Part shown: positions 8,401-18,242 of the stretch, in pieces
How positions within the stretch are numbered: position 1 is the stretch's first letter
Layout of the letters: each line of letters starts with the position of its first letter
DNA from: Paracoccus denitrificans
GTDB taxonomy: Bacteria; Pseudomonadota; Alphaproteobacteria; Rhodobacterales; Rhodobacteraceae
DNA length: 64,000 bases
Direction: 5' to 3'
Assembly: GCF_900100045.1 (NCBI RefSeq)
Contig: NZ_FNEA01000001.1
Location: 1 to 64,000, forward strand
Made by a program: the position numbers and the translations under genes
Notes under the pieces: model-generated
What the model saw: the letters and a program-made list of their open reading frames with translations, nothing else
The model's database searches: none
Told to the model about the DNA's origin: nothing

Positions 8401-9984
8401 ATGAATACAGACCCCCGATCCGTCGCAGGCAAGCGCCTTGAGATCGCGGAGCGGACCCAGATCCTGATCGTCGGTGCCGGCCCCGCCGGGATCGCCGCCG
8501 CCCGCCATGCGCATCAAGGCGGCGCGCAGGTGATGCTGGTCGACGAACACCCCGTGCCCTTCGAGACGATGGGCGAAAGCGTCCCGCAGATCTGGGGCGG
8601 CCGGATGGGCGGCAGCGTCCGCAACCGCAATGCGATGACCGAACGGATGCTGGAAGCACGCCCCGATCTGGCAGAGCTGTTCGAGGCCGGCGTCGACATC
8701 CGTCTGGGCACGGCCTGCTGGGGGCTGTTCGCCAACCAGCCCAATCTGGGTTGGATACCGGGCCTGGTCGCCGGTCTGGCGGACGAGGAACAGGGCAGCC
8801 ATCTGGTCGGATTCGATCAGGCCATCGTGGCGACCGGGCGGCGCGACATGGGGCTGGCCTTTCCCGGTTGGGATATGCCCGGCGTGCTGGGCGCCGGCGC
8901 CGCGCTGGTGCTGGCGCGGCTCTATAACGCGCTGGACAGCCGCCGGGCGGTCATGCTGGGCTCGACCCCCGAGGCGCTGCTGGCGGTGCTGGAGCTGGTG
9001 AGTGCGGGCGTCGCCATCGCCGCCGTGGTCGAACAGGCCGCCGCCCCTGCCGCACCCGAGGATCTGGTGGCCCGCATCCGCGCCGCCGGGGTCGAGATCG
9101 TCACCGGCGAGGCGCCGCGCGGCGTTACCTCGGACGCGGATGGCGTTACCGGGCTGGTGCTGCGGAACCGCACCATCGCCTGCGATTCCGTCCTGCTGGG
9201 CGTGGGCGCGGTGCCGATGATCGACCTGCTGCACGCCGCCGGTGCGCGCTGTGCCTTCGACAATGATCGCGGCGGCTTCGTGCCCCTGCTGGGCGCGGGC
9301 GGCGAGACCAGCCTGCCCGGCATCCGCGCGGCTGGTGACTGCGCGGGCATCTGGCCCGCGAAATCCTCCGATCCGGCACTGGCCGTGGCCGAGGGCCGGC
9401 TGGCCGCCGGGGCCGCGCTGGCGGCGCTGGGTCTGGCGACCGCGCCGGCCGATGTCGCACCGCAACCCGGTCCCGCCGCCGATCTGGGCGAATACCGCAA
9501 GGCCTGGGTTCGCGCCTCGGTCGTGGAGGCCGTCGCCGAAATGCCGGTCTGCCAATGCGAGGAGGTCACGGCGCGCGAGATCCTGGATGTCAGCCCGCCG
9601 CGCTATCTGAATGCGCCGCATCTGCCGAACCTGACGCGCAGCCTGACCGAGATCCTGGGCGAGGGGCCGCCCGATCCCGACCAGATCAAGCGGCTGACCC
9701 GCGCCGGCATGGGCCCCTGCCAGGGCCGCCGCTGCCGCGAGCAGATCCAGGCGCTGCTGGCCTTGCAGGAGGACTTGTCGCTGGGGGTAGTGCCGCTGGC
9801 CGGCTATCGCAGCCCGGTCCGGCCGATCAGCCTGGCCGCTGCCGCCATGCCCGAGGATCCCGCCATCGCCGCCGCCTGGGATTCCTGGTTCGGAATGCCG
9901 CGCCAATGGATCCCCTTCTGGGATGTCGAGGAACATTACACGGTCGCCGCGCTTGCGACGGAGAAGGAACATGTCAGCGAATAA
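8401..9984 (+). CDS. FAD/NAD(P)-binding oxidoreductase with BFD-like Fe-S domain (HcnB/OoxA-like subunit A)
   Basis: A 527-residue pyridine-nucleotide-disulfide-type flavoprotein. Its N-terminal dinucleotide fold has [17 protein letters not shown], and the C-terminal BFD-like domain carries [12 protein letters not shown] and GPCQGRRC, four cysteines suited to a [2Fe-2S] cluster. The layout matches subunit A of octopine/nopaline oxidase, HcnB and the alpha subunit of D-hydroxyproline dehydrogenases. It needs a beta subunit, and the following gene overlaps it by 14 nt. A separate small ferredoxin-like subunit (HcnA type) is not seen nearby. AGAGGA lies 7 nt before ATG 8401. A role in oxidising an amine released by the Rieske enzyme is inferred. 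Confidence 0.85.
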   Translation: MNTDPRSVAGKRLEIAERTQILIVGAGPAGIAAARHAHQGGAQVMLVDEHPVPFETMGESVPQIWGGRMGGSVRNRNAMTERMLEARPDLAELFEAGVDIRLGTACWGLFANQPNLGWIPGLVAGLADEEQGSHLVGFDQAIVATGRRDMGLAFPGWDMPGVLGAGAALVLARLYNALDSRRAVMLGSTPEALLAVLELVSAGVAIAAVVEQAAAPAAPEDLVARIRAAGVEIVTGEAPRGVTSDADGVTGLVLRNRTIACDSVLLGVGAVPMIDLLHAAGARCAFDNDRGGFVPLLGAGGETSLPGIRAAGDCAGIWPAKSSDPALAVAEGRLAAGAALAALGLATAPADVAPQPGPAADLGEYRKAWVRASVVEAVAEMPVCQCEEVTAREILDVSPPRYLNAPHLPNLTRSLTEILGEGPPDPDQIKRLTRAGMGPCQGRRCREQIQALLALQEDLSLGVVPLAGYRSPVRPISLAAAAMPEDPAIAAAWDSWFGMPRQWIPFWDVEEHYTVAALATEKEHVSE

Positions 9985-11164
9985 CCCCATCCCCGGCGTC
10001 CACTCGGATGATGACACGCGCGGCGCCTCGGTCATCGTGATCGGCGGCGGCGTCACTGGCCTTTCCACTGCCTTCTGGCTGGCCGAGGCGGGCGTCGAAG
10101 TTCTGGTGCTGGAACGCGGCATCGTCGGCTGGGAGGCGTCGGGACGCAATGGCGGCGGTTGCTCGCACCACCACAGCCCGCTTTTCGCCGAGGAACAGCG
10201 GCTGTGGCCGATGATGGACGAGTTGCTGGGCTATCCGACCGAGTTCCGGCCGAACCGCATCCGCATCGCGCTGTCGGCCGAGCAGTTGACGCTCTACGGC
10301 CGTGCCGTGGCCAATGCCCGCAAGCAGGGCTTTCGCGCCGACGATCTGGACGCGCAGACCGTTCGCGAACTGGTGCCGCTGGCCGGGAACAACGTCCATG
10401 CCGGGCATTATTACCACTTTGGCGGCCATGCGAATCCGCACCGCACCGTGCAGGCCTATGCCTGGGCGCTGCGCGACCGGGGCGGGCGGGTGCGCCAGCA
10501 CGTCACCGTTACCGGCTTCAGGCGACAGGGCGACCGGGTGACGGCGGTCGAGACCGACAAGGGCGTCTTCTGCTGCGATCATCTGGTCATCGCGGCGGGC
10601 CCGCAGACCGGCAGGCTGGCCGCGATGCTGGAGGTGGACATCCCCATGCGTGCGGCCCGCGCCGAGATGATCGTCACCGAACCCTTGCCGCTGATGCCGC
10701 TGGGGGGGATTGACGGCAACGGGCTATATGGCCGCCAGACCCTGCGCGGCAACCTGGCCTATGGCGGCGGTCCGCATGAATGGGTCGAGACCGAGGCGCA
10801 ACCGGGCGGGCCGCGCCCCTCGACCCCGCTGGCGGGCAGCATCGCCCGGCGCGTGGCCGAGCTTCTGCCCAAGGCCGCCCATGCCCGCGTCATACGCAGC
10901 TGGTCGGGCATCATCGAGAACACCCCCGATGGCCGCCCGGTCATGGACCGCCCGGCACCGTGGGAGAACCTGACCGTCGCCACGCTGTCCGGCGTGGGCT
11001 TCGGCCTGTCGCCCGCCTCGGGCCGGGCGTTGATGCAACTGGTGATGCAGGGGCACTGCGATTTCGCCGATCTCTCCAGCTTGCGGCTGAGCCGCTTCAG
11101 CCGGCTCGAGCCGGATTGGGACGCGCTTCAGGGCTGGCTGCCCGCCTCGATGGCGACGGCCTGA
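9971..11164 (+). CDS. FAD-dependent amine/amino-acid oxidoreductase, DAO family (HcnC/OoxB-like subunit B)
   Basis: A 397-residue DAO-family flavoprotein with the N-terminal FAD motif [21 protein letters not shown], the adjacent [16 protein letters not shown] loop and the C-terminal [21 protein letters not shown]-closing segment. Members oxidise C-N bonds of sarcosine, glycine, D-amino acids or opines. ATG 9971 lies inside the end of the upstream gene (14-nt overlap), which fits translational coupling of a two-subunit dehydrogenase. Substrate assignment is inferred only from the neighbouring betaine demethylase and quaternary-amine importer. Confidence 0.88.
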   Translation: MSANNPIPGVHSDDDTRGASVIVIGGGVTGLSTAFWLAEAGVEVLVLERGIVGWEASGRNGGGCSHHHSPLFAEEQRLWPMMDELLGYPTEFRPNRIRIALSAEQLTLYGRAVANARKQGFRADDLDAQTVRELVPLAGNNVHAGHYYHFGGHANPHRTVQAYAWALRDRGGRVRQHVTVTGFRRQGDRVTAVETDKGVFCCDHLVIAAGPQTGRLAAMLEVDIPMRAARAEMIVTEPLPLMPLGGIDGNGLYGRQTLRGNLAYGGGPHEWVETEAQPGGPRPSTPLAGSIARRVAELLPKAAHARVIRSWSGIIENTPDGRPVMDRPAPWENLTVATLSGVGFGLSPASGRALMQLVMQGHCDFADLSSLRLSRFSRLEPDWDALQGWLPASMATA

Positions 11165-11216
11165 TGCGGGTGGCCGGATGCGGGGCGGCTTGAAGCGCGG
11201 AGCGGCTTGACCCAAC

Positions 11217-12239
11217 ATGGCGCATCGCAACCCGGATCCGCCGATGTTCTACCACGACACGGGCGAGCCCTTGTGCTTCGCCTTCCTGATGATCGAGGGG
11301 CTCTCGATGCTGAGCCTTGCCTCGGCGACCGAGCCCTTGCGCGCCGCGAACCGCCTGCTGGGGCGCGAGGTCTTCCGCTGGGACCTGTGCAGCATCGACG
11401 GCCTGCCGGTCATGCCGTCCTCGGGCATTCCCTTTCCGGCGATCCATGTCGACCAGGCGATCGAGCGCAACCATGCCCTGTTCATCTGCGGCGGCGCGCG
11501 GGTCGATCCGCAGGACGAACGCCCCTATCTTGCCGCCCTGCGGCGGGCAGCGCATCGCGGCCGGGCCATCGGTGCCCTGTCCACGGCCAGCTATCTGCTT
11601 GCCCGCGCCGGGTTGCTGGACGGTTATCGCTGCACGATCCACTGGGAAAACCGCGCCGCCTTCGAGGAGGATTTCCCCCACCTGCCGATCACCGGCACGC
11701 TTTACGAGATCGACCGCAACCGGCTGACCTGCTCGGGCGGGACGGCCTCGATGGACCTGATGCTGCATATCATCGCCGACCTGCACGGGCGCGACCTGGC
11801 GAACGGGGTCGCCAACCAGTTCCATCATGCCCGCATGCGCGATGCGGGCGAGAACCAGCAGGGTGGCCGGGCCGAGCAGATCGGCACCCTGCCCGGGACG
11901 ATGCAGATGGCCATCCGGCTGATGCAGGCCAATATCGAGGCGCCGTTGCAGATCGAAAGGCTGGCCGAGCTGGCGGGTGTCAGCGAGCGCCAGATGGAGC
12001 GCAACTTCCGCAATTTCCTGGGCATGACGCCGGCGCGCTATTACCTGTCGCTGCGGATCGAGCGCGCGCGCGAAATGCTGCTTTATACCGAACAGCCGAT
12101 CATCGACATTGCCGTCGCCACGGGCTTCGCCTCGACCTCGCATTTCTCGAAATGGGTCAAGGAGTTCTATGGAATACGCCCAAGCGAGATGCGCGAACAG
12201 GCGCGGGCTGCCCGGGCCAGGTCGCGCCGCATCGCCTGA
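11217..12239 (+). CDS. GlxA-family AraC-type transcriptional regulator (GbdR/CdhR-like)
   Basis: A 340-residue activator. The N-terminal half has the DJ-1/PfpI-like amidotransferase fold (FAFLMIEGLSMLSLASATEPLRAAN; ALSTASYLLARAGLLDGYRCTIHWEN) and the C-terminal third has an AraC double helix-turn-helix (IERLAELAGVSERQMERNFR and IDIAVATGFASTSHFSKWVKEFYG). Close relatives GbdR and CdhR sense glycine betaine/dimethylglycine and carnitine. It ends 21 nt from the tail of the minus-strand operon and follows the Rieske operon, so it plausibly controls both arms. No clear Shine-Dalgarno precedes ATG 11217; ATG 11244 is an alternative. Confidence 0.87.
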   Translation: MAHRNPDPPMFYHDTGEPLCFAFLMIEGLSMLSLASATEPLRAANRLLGREVFRWDLCSIDGLPVMPSSGIPFPAIHVDQAIERNHALFICGGARVDPQDERPYLAALRRAAHRGRAIGALSTASYLLARAGLLDGYRCTIHWENRAAFEEDFPHLPITGTLYEIDRNRLTCSGGTASMDLMLHIIADLHGRDLANGVANQFHHARMRDAGENQQGGRAEQIGTLPGTMQMAIRLMQANIEAPLQIERLAELAGVSERQMERNFRNFLGMTPARYYLSLRIERAREMLLYTEQPIIDIAVATGFASTSHFSKWVKEFYGIRPSEMREQARAARARSRRIA

Positions 12240-12260
12240 GCCGCCCCACGACCCCGCTGC

Positions 12261-13586
12261 TCAGGTCGCGCCCAGCAGGCCGAACAGCGCCGTCGTGCCG
12301 CCGCCGTCGCCCAGCCGGTCCACCGCCCTTTCCAGATCGGTGGTGCGAGCCTTGCCCAGAACCGGCGCGGCATAGGCGCGGAACTTGGCGCGCACCGCAT
12401 CCATCGGGGCCGGCGCCTCGGGATCGCCCGCCGCTTCGGTCGGGCCGGATTCCAGCACCCGGCCGTCCTTCATCACCAGCCGCACATCGGCAAACCGGCG
12501 GGCCGGGAAGGCGGCATTGAAATCCTCGCGCTCGGTGACGGTCATGCCGGCGGCAAGGCTGCGGATCAGCGGGTCGGCCAAGCCGTCCTCGGCCACGTCC
12601 GCCGGATCGACGCGGCCCCGCACCAGCGCCACGGCGGCGGGATAGGCAGTGGAATACTGCGCCTCTTCGGTGCTGGCCGGATTGCGGGCGGCAAGGCGGC
12701 GGGACTGGTGAAAGGTGGTGATCTCGATCCGCTCGACCTGATCGGCGGTCACGCCATGCCGCGCCCGTAGGTCCAGCACCGCCTGCACGGAGGGCTGCGC
12801 CCAGCGGCAGACCGGCCAGGGCTTGAAATACTGCTCGGCGATGCGCCAGTTCGTGCCCAGATCGGCCCACAGGTCGGCGACATCCGCGCCCTCGACGATG
12901 ATCGCCGGGGCGCCGGTGAATCCCTCCGCCGCCAGATAGGCGGCCGAGACCCCGGCCATCGCGCCCCAGCCCGAACCGTCCTTGACCATGGTCGGATGGT
13001 CGATGCAGCGCATCATCTGGCTGCGCGGGCCGTGATATTCGGCGATGCCCACGGCCTCGCGCGTCCGTGCCGCGTCCAGTCCCAGCACCCGCGCGCCCAG
13101 CGACGCCGCCGCAACCGCGATCCAGGCACCCGAGGTGTGATAGTCGCAGGCGGTGCGGTGCAGCGCGATGCCTGCGCGCGTTCCGACCTCGTACCCGATG
13201 ACCAGGCCGGCCAGAAACTCGCGGTCGTCCGCCCGCCCTTCGGCCTGCATCAGCGCCAGCAGGGCGGGCAGGCTGCCGCAACCGACATGGCCCTTGGTCA
13301 GCTTGTGGCCGTCATGGCCGTCCAGCGCGTCGATGGTCATGCCGCCCGCCAGCGCCGCCCCCGCCGGGCTGACCATGCGGCCATCCATCAGCATCGGGGC
13401 AGCGCGGCCGCCTGCGCCGAAATGCGCCGCCGCATGGTCGCGGATGATGCGCGACAGCCGTGTCCGGCTGCCGCCCGCCGCGACCCCCAGCAGGTCCAGA
13501 AGCCAACGGCGGCCGAGGTCCAGCACCGGCTCCGGCATGTCCGCCATACGCATGTCGTGCAGGAAGTCGTGAAAGGGCGATGTCAT
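12261..13586 (-). CDS. MmgE/PrpD family protein
   Basis: A 441-residue protein of the 2-methylcitrate dehydratase/cis-aconitate decarboxylase/iminodisuccinate epimerase family. Visible are LLDLLGVAAGGS, GGMTIDALDGHDGHKLTKGHVGCGSLPAL (the helical-domain signature) and GIAEYHGPRSQMMRCIDHPTMVKDGSGWGAMAGVSAAYLAAEGFTG split across the body of the protein. Met at 13586 is preferred over 13619 because it avoids overlap with the ligase gene and has GAGGA upstream. It is the last gene of the eight-gene operon that starts at 20786. It probably hydrates, dehydrates or epimerises a short carboxylic acid; which one is unknown. Confidence 0.87.
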   Translation of the reverse strand: MTSPFHDFLHDMRMADMPEPVLDLGRRWLLDLLGVAAGGSRTRLSRIIRDHAAAHFGAGGRAAPMLMDGRMVSPAGAALAGGMTIDALDGHDGHKLTKGHVGCGSLPALLALMQAEGRADDREFLAGLVIGYEVGTRAGIALHRTACDYHTSGAWIAVAAASLGARVLGLDAARTREAVGIAEYHGPRSQMMRCIDHPTMVKDGSGWGAMAGVSAAYLAAEGFTGAPAIIVEGADVADLWADLGTNWRIAEQYFKPWPVCRWAQPSVQAVLDLRARHGVTADQVERIEITTFHQSRRLAARNPASTEEAQYSTAYPAAVALVRGRVDPADVAEDGLADPLIRSLAAGMTVTEREDFNAAFPARRFADVRLVMKDGRVLESGPTEAAGDPEAPAPMDAVRAKFRAYAAPVLGKARTTDLERAVDRLGDGGGTTALFGLLGAT

Positions 13587-13596
13587 GATGCTGTCC

Positions 13597-15159
13597 TCAG
13601 CAGGCCGGCTGCGGGGCATGGCGCGCGACCAGTTCGCGCCGGAGCACCTTGCCGCTGGGGTTCAGCGGCAGGCTTTCCAGAAACTCGTATCGGCGGGGCC
13701 GCTTGTAGGGCGCCAGAGCGTCGCTGGCCTTGCAGAACGCATCCAGGTCCTGCGCGCTCAGCGCCGGGTCCGAGCGGACGACGAAGGCCGTCACCGCCTG
13801 GCCCCATTTCTCGTCCGCCAGCCCGACGACTGCCACCTCCTGCACGCCGGGGCAGCGATAGAGGATCTCCTCGACCTCGCGCGGATGGATGTTCTCGCCG
13901 CCCGAGACGATCATGTCGTCGGCCCGGCCGTGGAAATAATAGAACCCGTCCCGGTCCTGGCTGAACAGGTCGCCCGTATAGATCCAGCCTGCCTTCAGCT
14001 TCTTCTGCGTCTCGAACGGGTTGTTCCAATAGCCCTGCATCGCCTGCGGGCCGCGCACGATCAGCTGGCCCACCTGTCCGCGCGGCACGGTTTCCGAGGG
14101 CGGCACCTCGCGCATGGGATCGTCGGTCACGATCCGGCATTCCGAAATCAGCGTCGGCTTGCCGCAGGATCCCAGCTTGCGCAGCGCGTCCTGCGGATGC
14201 AGCACCAGCGTCAGCGACGCTTCGGTCATGCCGTAGCCGTTGAAGATCGCCGGGCAGAACTCGGCCATCACCCGTTCCATCGTCGCGGCGGAAATGGCCG
14301 CGCCGCCGGTGGTGATCAGCCGCAGCGAAGTGAGGTCCTGATCGCGGAAGCGCGGGTGAAACAGCATCTCCTGGATTTGGGTGGGCACGGCGAACAGCGT
14401 GGTGATGCGCTCGGCCGCGATGGTGTCCAGCGTCTTTTCTGCCTCGTAGCGGCCGATCACGACATTGGTGCCGCCGACCAGCAGATGCGGAATGAAATAG
14501 GCTTGCATGCCGCCCACATGGTAAAGCGGCGCGATATGCAGCGCATTGTCGGTATGGTTCAGCGAATATTCCATGACGCAGTTCATCGCGATGGCGATGT
14601 CGTTGGCATGGGTGTGGATCACCCCCTTGGGCCGCCCGGTCGTCCCCGAGGTATAGACCAGCGAGGAAATCGCATCCCCCGAGGGAATGATGCGCGGCTC
14701 GTCGCGATCCGCGGTCTGCTCGGCCAGGGTTTCGAAATGCAGGTGGCCGGCGGGGATATGTGCCCGGTCGTAGGCGCAGCCGATGAAATCGTGGATCGAA
14801 TGCATCTGCGCCGCGATCCGTTCGACGTTCCCGGTCAGGCTGCGGCCATAGATCAGCACGCGGGCGCCGGAATCCTGCAGGATGTGGGCGGCCTCGCCCG
14901 CCGAAAGGCGAAAGTTCATCGGCACCGCCACCGCGCCCAGCATCTGGCAGGCGAAATAGGTCGTCACCGAGTTTTCCGAGGTCGAGACATAGAAGGCCAC
15001 GCGGTCCCCCGGCCGCACCCCCAGATCCGACAGCGCCTGCGCAAAGCGGCGGACGCGGGCCAGCCATTCGGCATAGGTCCAGCGCCTGTCCTCGAAGACC
15101 AGCGCAAGATGATCCGGGTAGCGGTCGGCGGAAGCCTCGAGAATGCGGGCGATATGCAT
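13597..15159 (-). CDS. Class I adenylate-forming acyl-CoA ligase
   Basis: A 520-residue ANL-superfamily ligase activating a carboxylic acid with ATP and CoA. Motifs are the P-loop SLVYTSGTTGRPKG, YGMTEASLTLV (A5), YTGDLFSQDRDGFYYFHGRADDMI (A7/A8, longer than one line of this field) and the C-terminal lysine motif PSGKVLRREL. The start at 15159 has AGAGA upstream on the minus strand. It sits 16 nt after the acyl-CoA dehydrogenase gene and 10 nt before the PrpD gene. CaiC and DmdB, which activate carnitine and methylmercaptopropionate, are in the same superfamily, which fits an onium-acid substrate but does not prove it. Confidence 0.9.
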   Translation of the reverse strand: MHIARILEASADRYPDHLALVFEDRRWTYAEWLARVRRFAQALSDLGVRPGDRVAFYVSTSENSVTTYFACQMLGAVAVPMNFRLSAGEAAHILQDSGARVLIYGRSLTGNVERIAAQMHSIHDFIGCAYDRAHIPAGHLHFETLAEQTADRDEPRIIPSGDAISSLVYTSGTTGRPKGVIHTHANDIAIAMNCVMEYSLNHTDNALHIAPLYHVGGMQAYFIPHLLVGGTNVVIGRYEAEKTLDTIAAERITTLFAVPTQIQEMLFHPRFRDQDLTSLRLITTGGAAISAATMERVMAEFCPAIFNGYGMTEASLTLVLHPQDALRKLGSCGKPTLISECRIVTDDPMREVPPSETVPRGQVGQLIVRGPQAMQGYWNNPFETQKKLKAGWIYTGDLFSQDRDGFYYFHGRADDMIVSGGENIHPREVEEILYRCPGVQEVAVVGLADEKWGQAVTAFVVRSDPALSAQDLDAFCKASDALAPYKRPRRYEFLESLPLNPSGKVLRRELVARHAPQPAC

Positions 15160-15175
15160 CGGTTTCTCTTGCCTG

Positions 15176-16366
15176 TCACAGATTGGGACGGATCGCCGGC
15201 ATCTCGCGTGCCGCGATCAGGTATTTGCACATCTCGGAACTGCCGCCGACGATGGGCAGCGCGCGGGCATCGCGGTAAAGCTGCTCGACACGGCCATATT
15301 GGCGGGTGACGCCGTCACCGCCGAGGATCTGCACCGCACGGTCGGAACAGAAGACGGCGGTCTCGGTCGCGACCAGCTTGGCCTGGCTGGCCTCGCGCAT
15401 CAGGTCCTTGCCGCCGATGCCGTCGTCATACATCCTGGCCGCCCGCTGGGTCAGCAGTTCGGCCGCGTCGATCCGCCAGCTCATCTGCGCGATCATGTCC
15501 CAGATCAGCTGTTTCTGGCCCAGCCTCTCACCGAAGCTGACGCGGCTTTGCGCATGGTCCCGCGCCAGGTCGAAGGCCGCTCGCGCCACGCCCAGGCCCG
15601 AACCGCCCAGGATCACCCGCTCGAAGTTGAAGGCCTCCAGCATGATGCGGAAACCGGCGTCCGCCTGCCCCAGCAGGTTCTCCTCGGGGACGCGGACCCC
15701 GTCCAGCGCGACCTCGCCCACCACCGAGCCGCGCCGGCCCATGAAGTCATAGATGCGGGGAAAGGACAGCCCGGGGGTATCGGCGGGAACCAGCACCGCG
15801 CTCATGCCCTTCTGCGGGGCGGCACCGGGATCGGTGATGCCCCAGACGATGTAGACATCGGCCCTGGATGCGTTCGAGATATAGCGTTTGAACCCGTCGA
15901 TCACCCATTCGCGGCTGGCCTCGTCGAAGCGGATCGCAGTTTCCATGCCGGCGCTGTCCGATCCGACGTTCGGCTCGGTCATGCAGATCGAGCCGACGGC
16001 GCGGCCTTCCAGGATCGGCATCAGGTAGCGTTCGCGCATCGCCGGCCGGGCATGGCGGTGGATCGGGTAGGCGCAGGACAGGGCCGTGGCGATGGTCGTC
16101 TCGAAGGCATAGTTCAGATAGGCGGCCTCTTCCGAGACGATCACCGCATGGGTCAGGCCGGGCCGCGACAGGCTGCCCGTATAAAGGTCGGGGAACATCA
16201 GCTTCAGATAGCCGGCCTTGCCCAGGGCCCGCGCGACCTCAAGCTGGGCCGCGAAATCCTGGTCGCGCTCGATCCGGTCCACGCGCGGGGCCAGTTCGCG
16301 GGCCAGGAAATCGCGGATCTCGGTGCGGAAGGCCCGGTCCTCGTCATTCAGGAAGAAATCGCGCAT
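15176..16366 (-). CDS. Acyl-CoA dehydrogenase
   Basis: A 396-residue flavoprotein introducing an alpha,beta double bond into an acyl-CoA. Visible are FLNDEDRAFRTEIRDFLARE at the N-terminus, CMTEPNVGSDSAGMETA (FAD/substrate loop), RYISNASRADVYIVWG, VGEVALDGVRVPEENLLG and the C-terminal QILGGDGVTRQYGRVEQLYRD split element followed by GGSSEM. Length is standard for the family. It lies between the C-N hydrolase and the CoA ligase, with gaps under 20 nt on both sides, so ligase and dehydrogenase should act in sequence on the same acid. Confidence 0.92.
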   Translation of the reverse strand: MRDFFLNDEDRAFRTEIRDFLARELAPRVDRIERDQDFAAQLEVARALGKAGYLKLMFPDLYTGSLSRPGLTHAVIVSEEAAYLNYAFETTIATALSCAYPIHRHARPAMRERYLMPILEGRAVGSICMTEPNVGSDSAGMETAIRFDEASREWVIDGFKRYISNASRADVYIVWGITDPGAAPQKGMSAVLVPADTPGLSFPRIYDFMGRRGSVVGEVALDGVRVPEENLLGQADAGFRIMLEAFNFERVILGGSGLGVARAAFDLARDHAQSRVSFGERLGQKQLIWDMIAQMSWRIDAAELLTQRAARMYDDGIGGKDLMREASQAKLVATETAVFCSDRAVQILGGDGVTRQYGRVEQLYRDARALPIVGGSSEMCKYLIAAREMPAIRPNL

Positions 16367-16378
16367 CGTCGTCTTGCC

Positions 16379-17254
16379 TCATTCGCGGACGAAATCCGGG
16401 ACGCCCAACGTGTCGATCAGCCGCGCCGTCTCGCGCTGGACCAGCGCCAGATTGCTGTCGCGCACGGTGGGCAGCAGGTGGCGCGCACGGCGCAGCACGT
16501 CATAATCCAGCGTCGCGGTGATCATCTCTTCGCCGGAACCGGCTACGGCCAGTGCGCGCCCGAAGGGATCGATGATGCGCGAACCGCCCCAGAAGGTCAG
16601 GTCGCGCTCGGTCCCGGTGCGGTTCACCATGACGACCGGAGCGCCATAGATCATTGCATAGAACCGGCAGGTCAGCGCCCAGCCGCCGGGATTGTCGAAA
16701 TCGACGCCTACCGCCTCCTCGCCGGAACTGACCGGGCAGATCAGCAGGGTGGCGCCATGCAGAAAGGCCAGGTGGGTCAGCGCCGGGTTCCAGACATCGG
16801 CGCAGATCAGCAGGCCCGCGCGCCAATACCCATCCAGTTCGCAGGTCTCGACGAAGCGGCCGGGCGCGTAATGCTTGCCCTCTTCCAGCTTGCCATAGGT
16901 GGGCAGGTTCACCTTGCGGTGCAGATGGATCATCCGCCCGTCGCACAGGATCGCGGCTGCGTTGTAGAATTGCGCGGCCGGTCCTTCCTCGATGAAGCCC
17001 AGCGTCACGGCCATCGGTCCCGCCGCCTCGGCCAGCCGCTTCAGCCGCGGATCCTTGCGCGACATGGCGGCGTCGAGCAGGTTCTCGGAGCCGTAATGGC
17101 CGGTCAGCGACAGCTCCGGCATGACCAGCATGTCCAGACCGGCCTCGCGCCCTCGCGCGATCCAGTGCAGGTGGCGGTCCAGGTTGGCGTCGACATCGCC
17201 GATCTCGCTGGAGAATTGCGCGGCGCCGATGGTGATCGTCTTGTTGGTCGTCAT
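16379..17254 (-). CDS. Carbon-nitrogen hydrolase (nitrilase superfamily)
   Basis: A 291-residue amidase/nitrilase-fold enzyme. The catalytic triad is visible as Glu in VMPELSLTGHYG, Lys in HLHRKVNLPTYG and Cys in LLICADVWNP. Met at 17254 starts MTTNKTITIGAAQF, the canonical first strand of the fold; the frame is open 15 codons further upstream without homology. It is the fifth gene of the operon, directly after the periplasmic binding protein and 12 nt before the acyl-CoA dehydrogenase. An amide (or nitrile) bond in the imported compound is the simplest reason for its presence. The family alone does not give the substrate. Confidence 0.88.
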   Translation of the reverse strand: MTTNKTITIGAAQFSSEIGDVDANLDRHLHWIARGREAGLDMLVMPELSLTGHYGSENLLDAAMSRKDPRLKRLAEAAGPMAVTLGFIEEGPAAQFYNAAAILCDGRMIHLHRKVNLPTYGKLEEGKHYAPGRFVETCELDGYWRAGLLICADVWNPALTHLAFLHGATLLICPVSSGEEAVGVDFDNPGGWALTCRFYAMIYGAPVVMVNRTGTERDLTFWGGSRIIDPFGRALAVAGSGEEMITATLDYDVLRRARHLLPTVRDSNLALVQRETARLIDTLGVPDFVRE

Positions 17255-17319
17255 CGCCTTCGGCCCTTCCGCATCGCCACCCCGAGGGCAGGGGCGCATC
17301 CGCCCCCGCCGCTCTCGCC

Positions 17320-18204
17320 TCAGTTCAGGCCGTTGTCTTGCAGGAATTTCGCCGCCGCATTCTCGACCGAGACCTTGTCCACGTCGACGCTGGCGTTCAG
17401 CGCGGCCATGACCTGATCGTCGAGCTTGGCCGAAACCTCGTTCAGCAGGTCGCCGATATCTGGGTTCGCCTCCAGCACCTGGGTGCGGATCACGGGTGCC
17501 AGCGCGTAGCTGGGGAAATAGCCCTGATCGTCCTCCAGCACGGTGAAGTCGAAGGCGGGAATGCGGCCATCGGTGGCAAAGACCAGCCCCACGTCGACCT
17601 GCCCGTCCCGCAGCGCCTGATAGACCAGCCCGGTATCCATGCGCTTGACGTTGGCGCGGCCGAACTCGAAGCCATAAGCCGTCTCCAGCGGCTTCAGCCC
17701 ATCCGGGCGGGCATAGAATTCGGCGTTCGAGCCGAATGTCAGGCTTTGGCCGCCGTTGATCGCCCCCGCCAGGTCGGAGATGGACGCGATGCCCTTTTCG
17801 CTGGCATCCGCCGCGCGCATCGCCAAGGCATAGGTGTTGTTCGCCTCGGACGGGTTCAGCCAGACGATGCCCTTCTGGGCGTCCAGCTCCTTGACCGTGT
17901 CATAGGTCTGCTGTGGGTCCAGCTTTTCCTCGATATTGTTGTAGGTGATGAGCGAGGTGCCGGTATATTCCCAATAGACGTCGATCTGGCCGTTCTCCAT
18001 GGCCTGGCGCACCGCGGCCGAGCCCATGCCAGCGCGATTGTCGACCCGGTGGCCGTTGGCCTCCAGCACCTGCTGGGTGATGGCGGACAGGATCTGCTGT
18101 TCGGTGAAGTTCTTGCCGCCGACGACGATGTCGGCCGCCTGCGCGCCCGTCGCGAAAGCCGCGAAGGCAAATGCCGCAAGGCCGGACTTGACGATGATGT
18201 TCAT
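17320..18204 (-). CDS. Glycine betaine/quaternary amine ABC transporter substrate-binding protein (OpuAC/OsmF-type)
   Basis: A 294-residue periplasmic binding protein with a Sec signal peptide (residues 1-22, FAAFATGAQAA). It then shows the OpuAC-family sequence IVVGGKNFTEQQILSAITQQ and the WEYTGTSLITYN region that binds trimethylammonium-type ligands. A strong Shine-Dalgarno AGGGAG precedes Met 18204, behind a CA-rich leader (CCAACAACCAA) also found before other binding-protein genes here. It is encoded after the second permease and before the catabolic genes, so the importer and enzymes share one transcript. Confidence 0.92.
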   Translation of the reverse strand: MNIIVKSGLAAFAFAAFATGAQAADIVVGGKNFTEQQILSAITQQVLEANGHRVDNRAGMGSAAVRQAMENGQIDVYWEYTGTSLITYNNIEEKLDPQQTYDTVKELDAQKGIVWLNPSEANNTYALAMRAADASEKGIASISDLAGAINGGQSLTFGSNAEFYARPDGLKPLETAYGFEFGRANVKRMDTGLVYQALRDGQVDVGLVFATDGRIPAFDFTVLEDDQGYFPSYALAPVIRTQVLEANPDIGDLLNEVSAKLDDQVMAALNASVDVDKVSVENAAAKFLQDNGLN

Positions 18205-18242
18205 TCTGTTGGCTCCCTTTGGTTGTTGGTTCTTGTTCCGCC

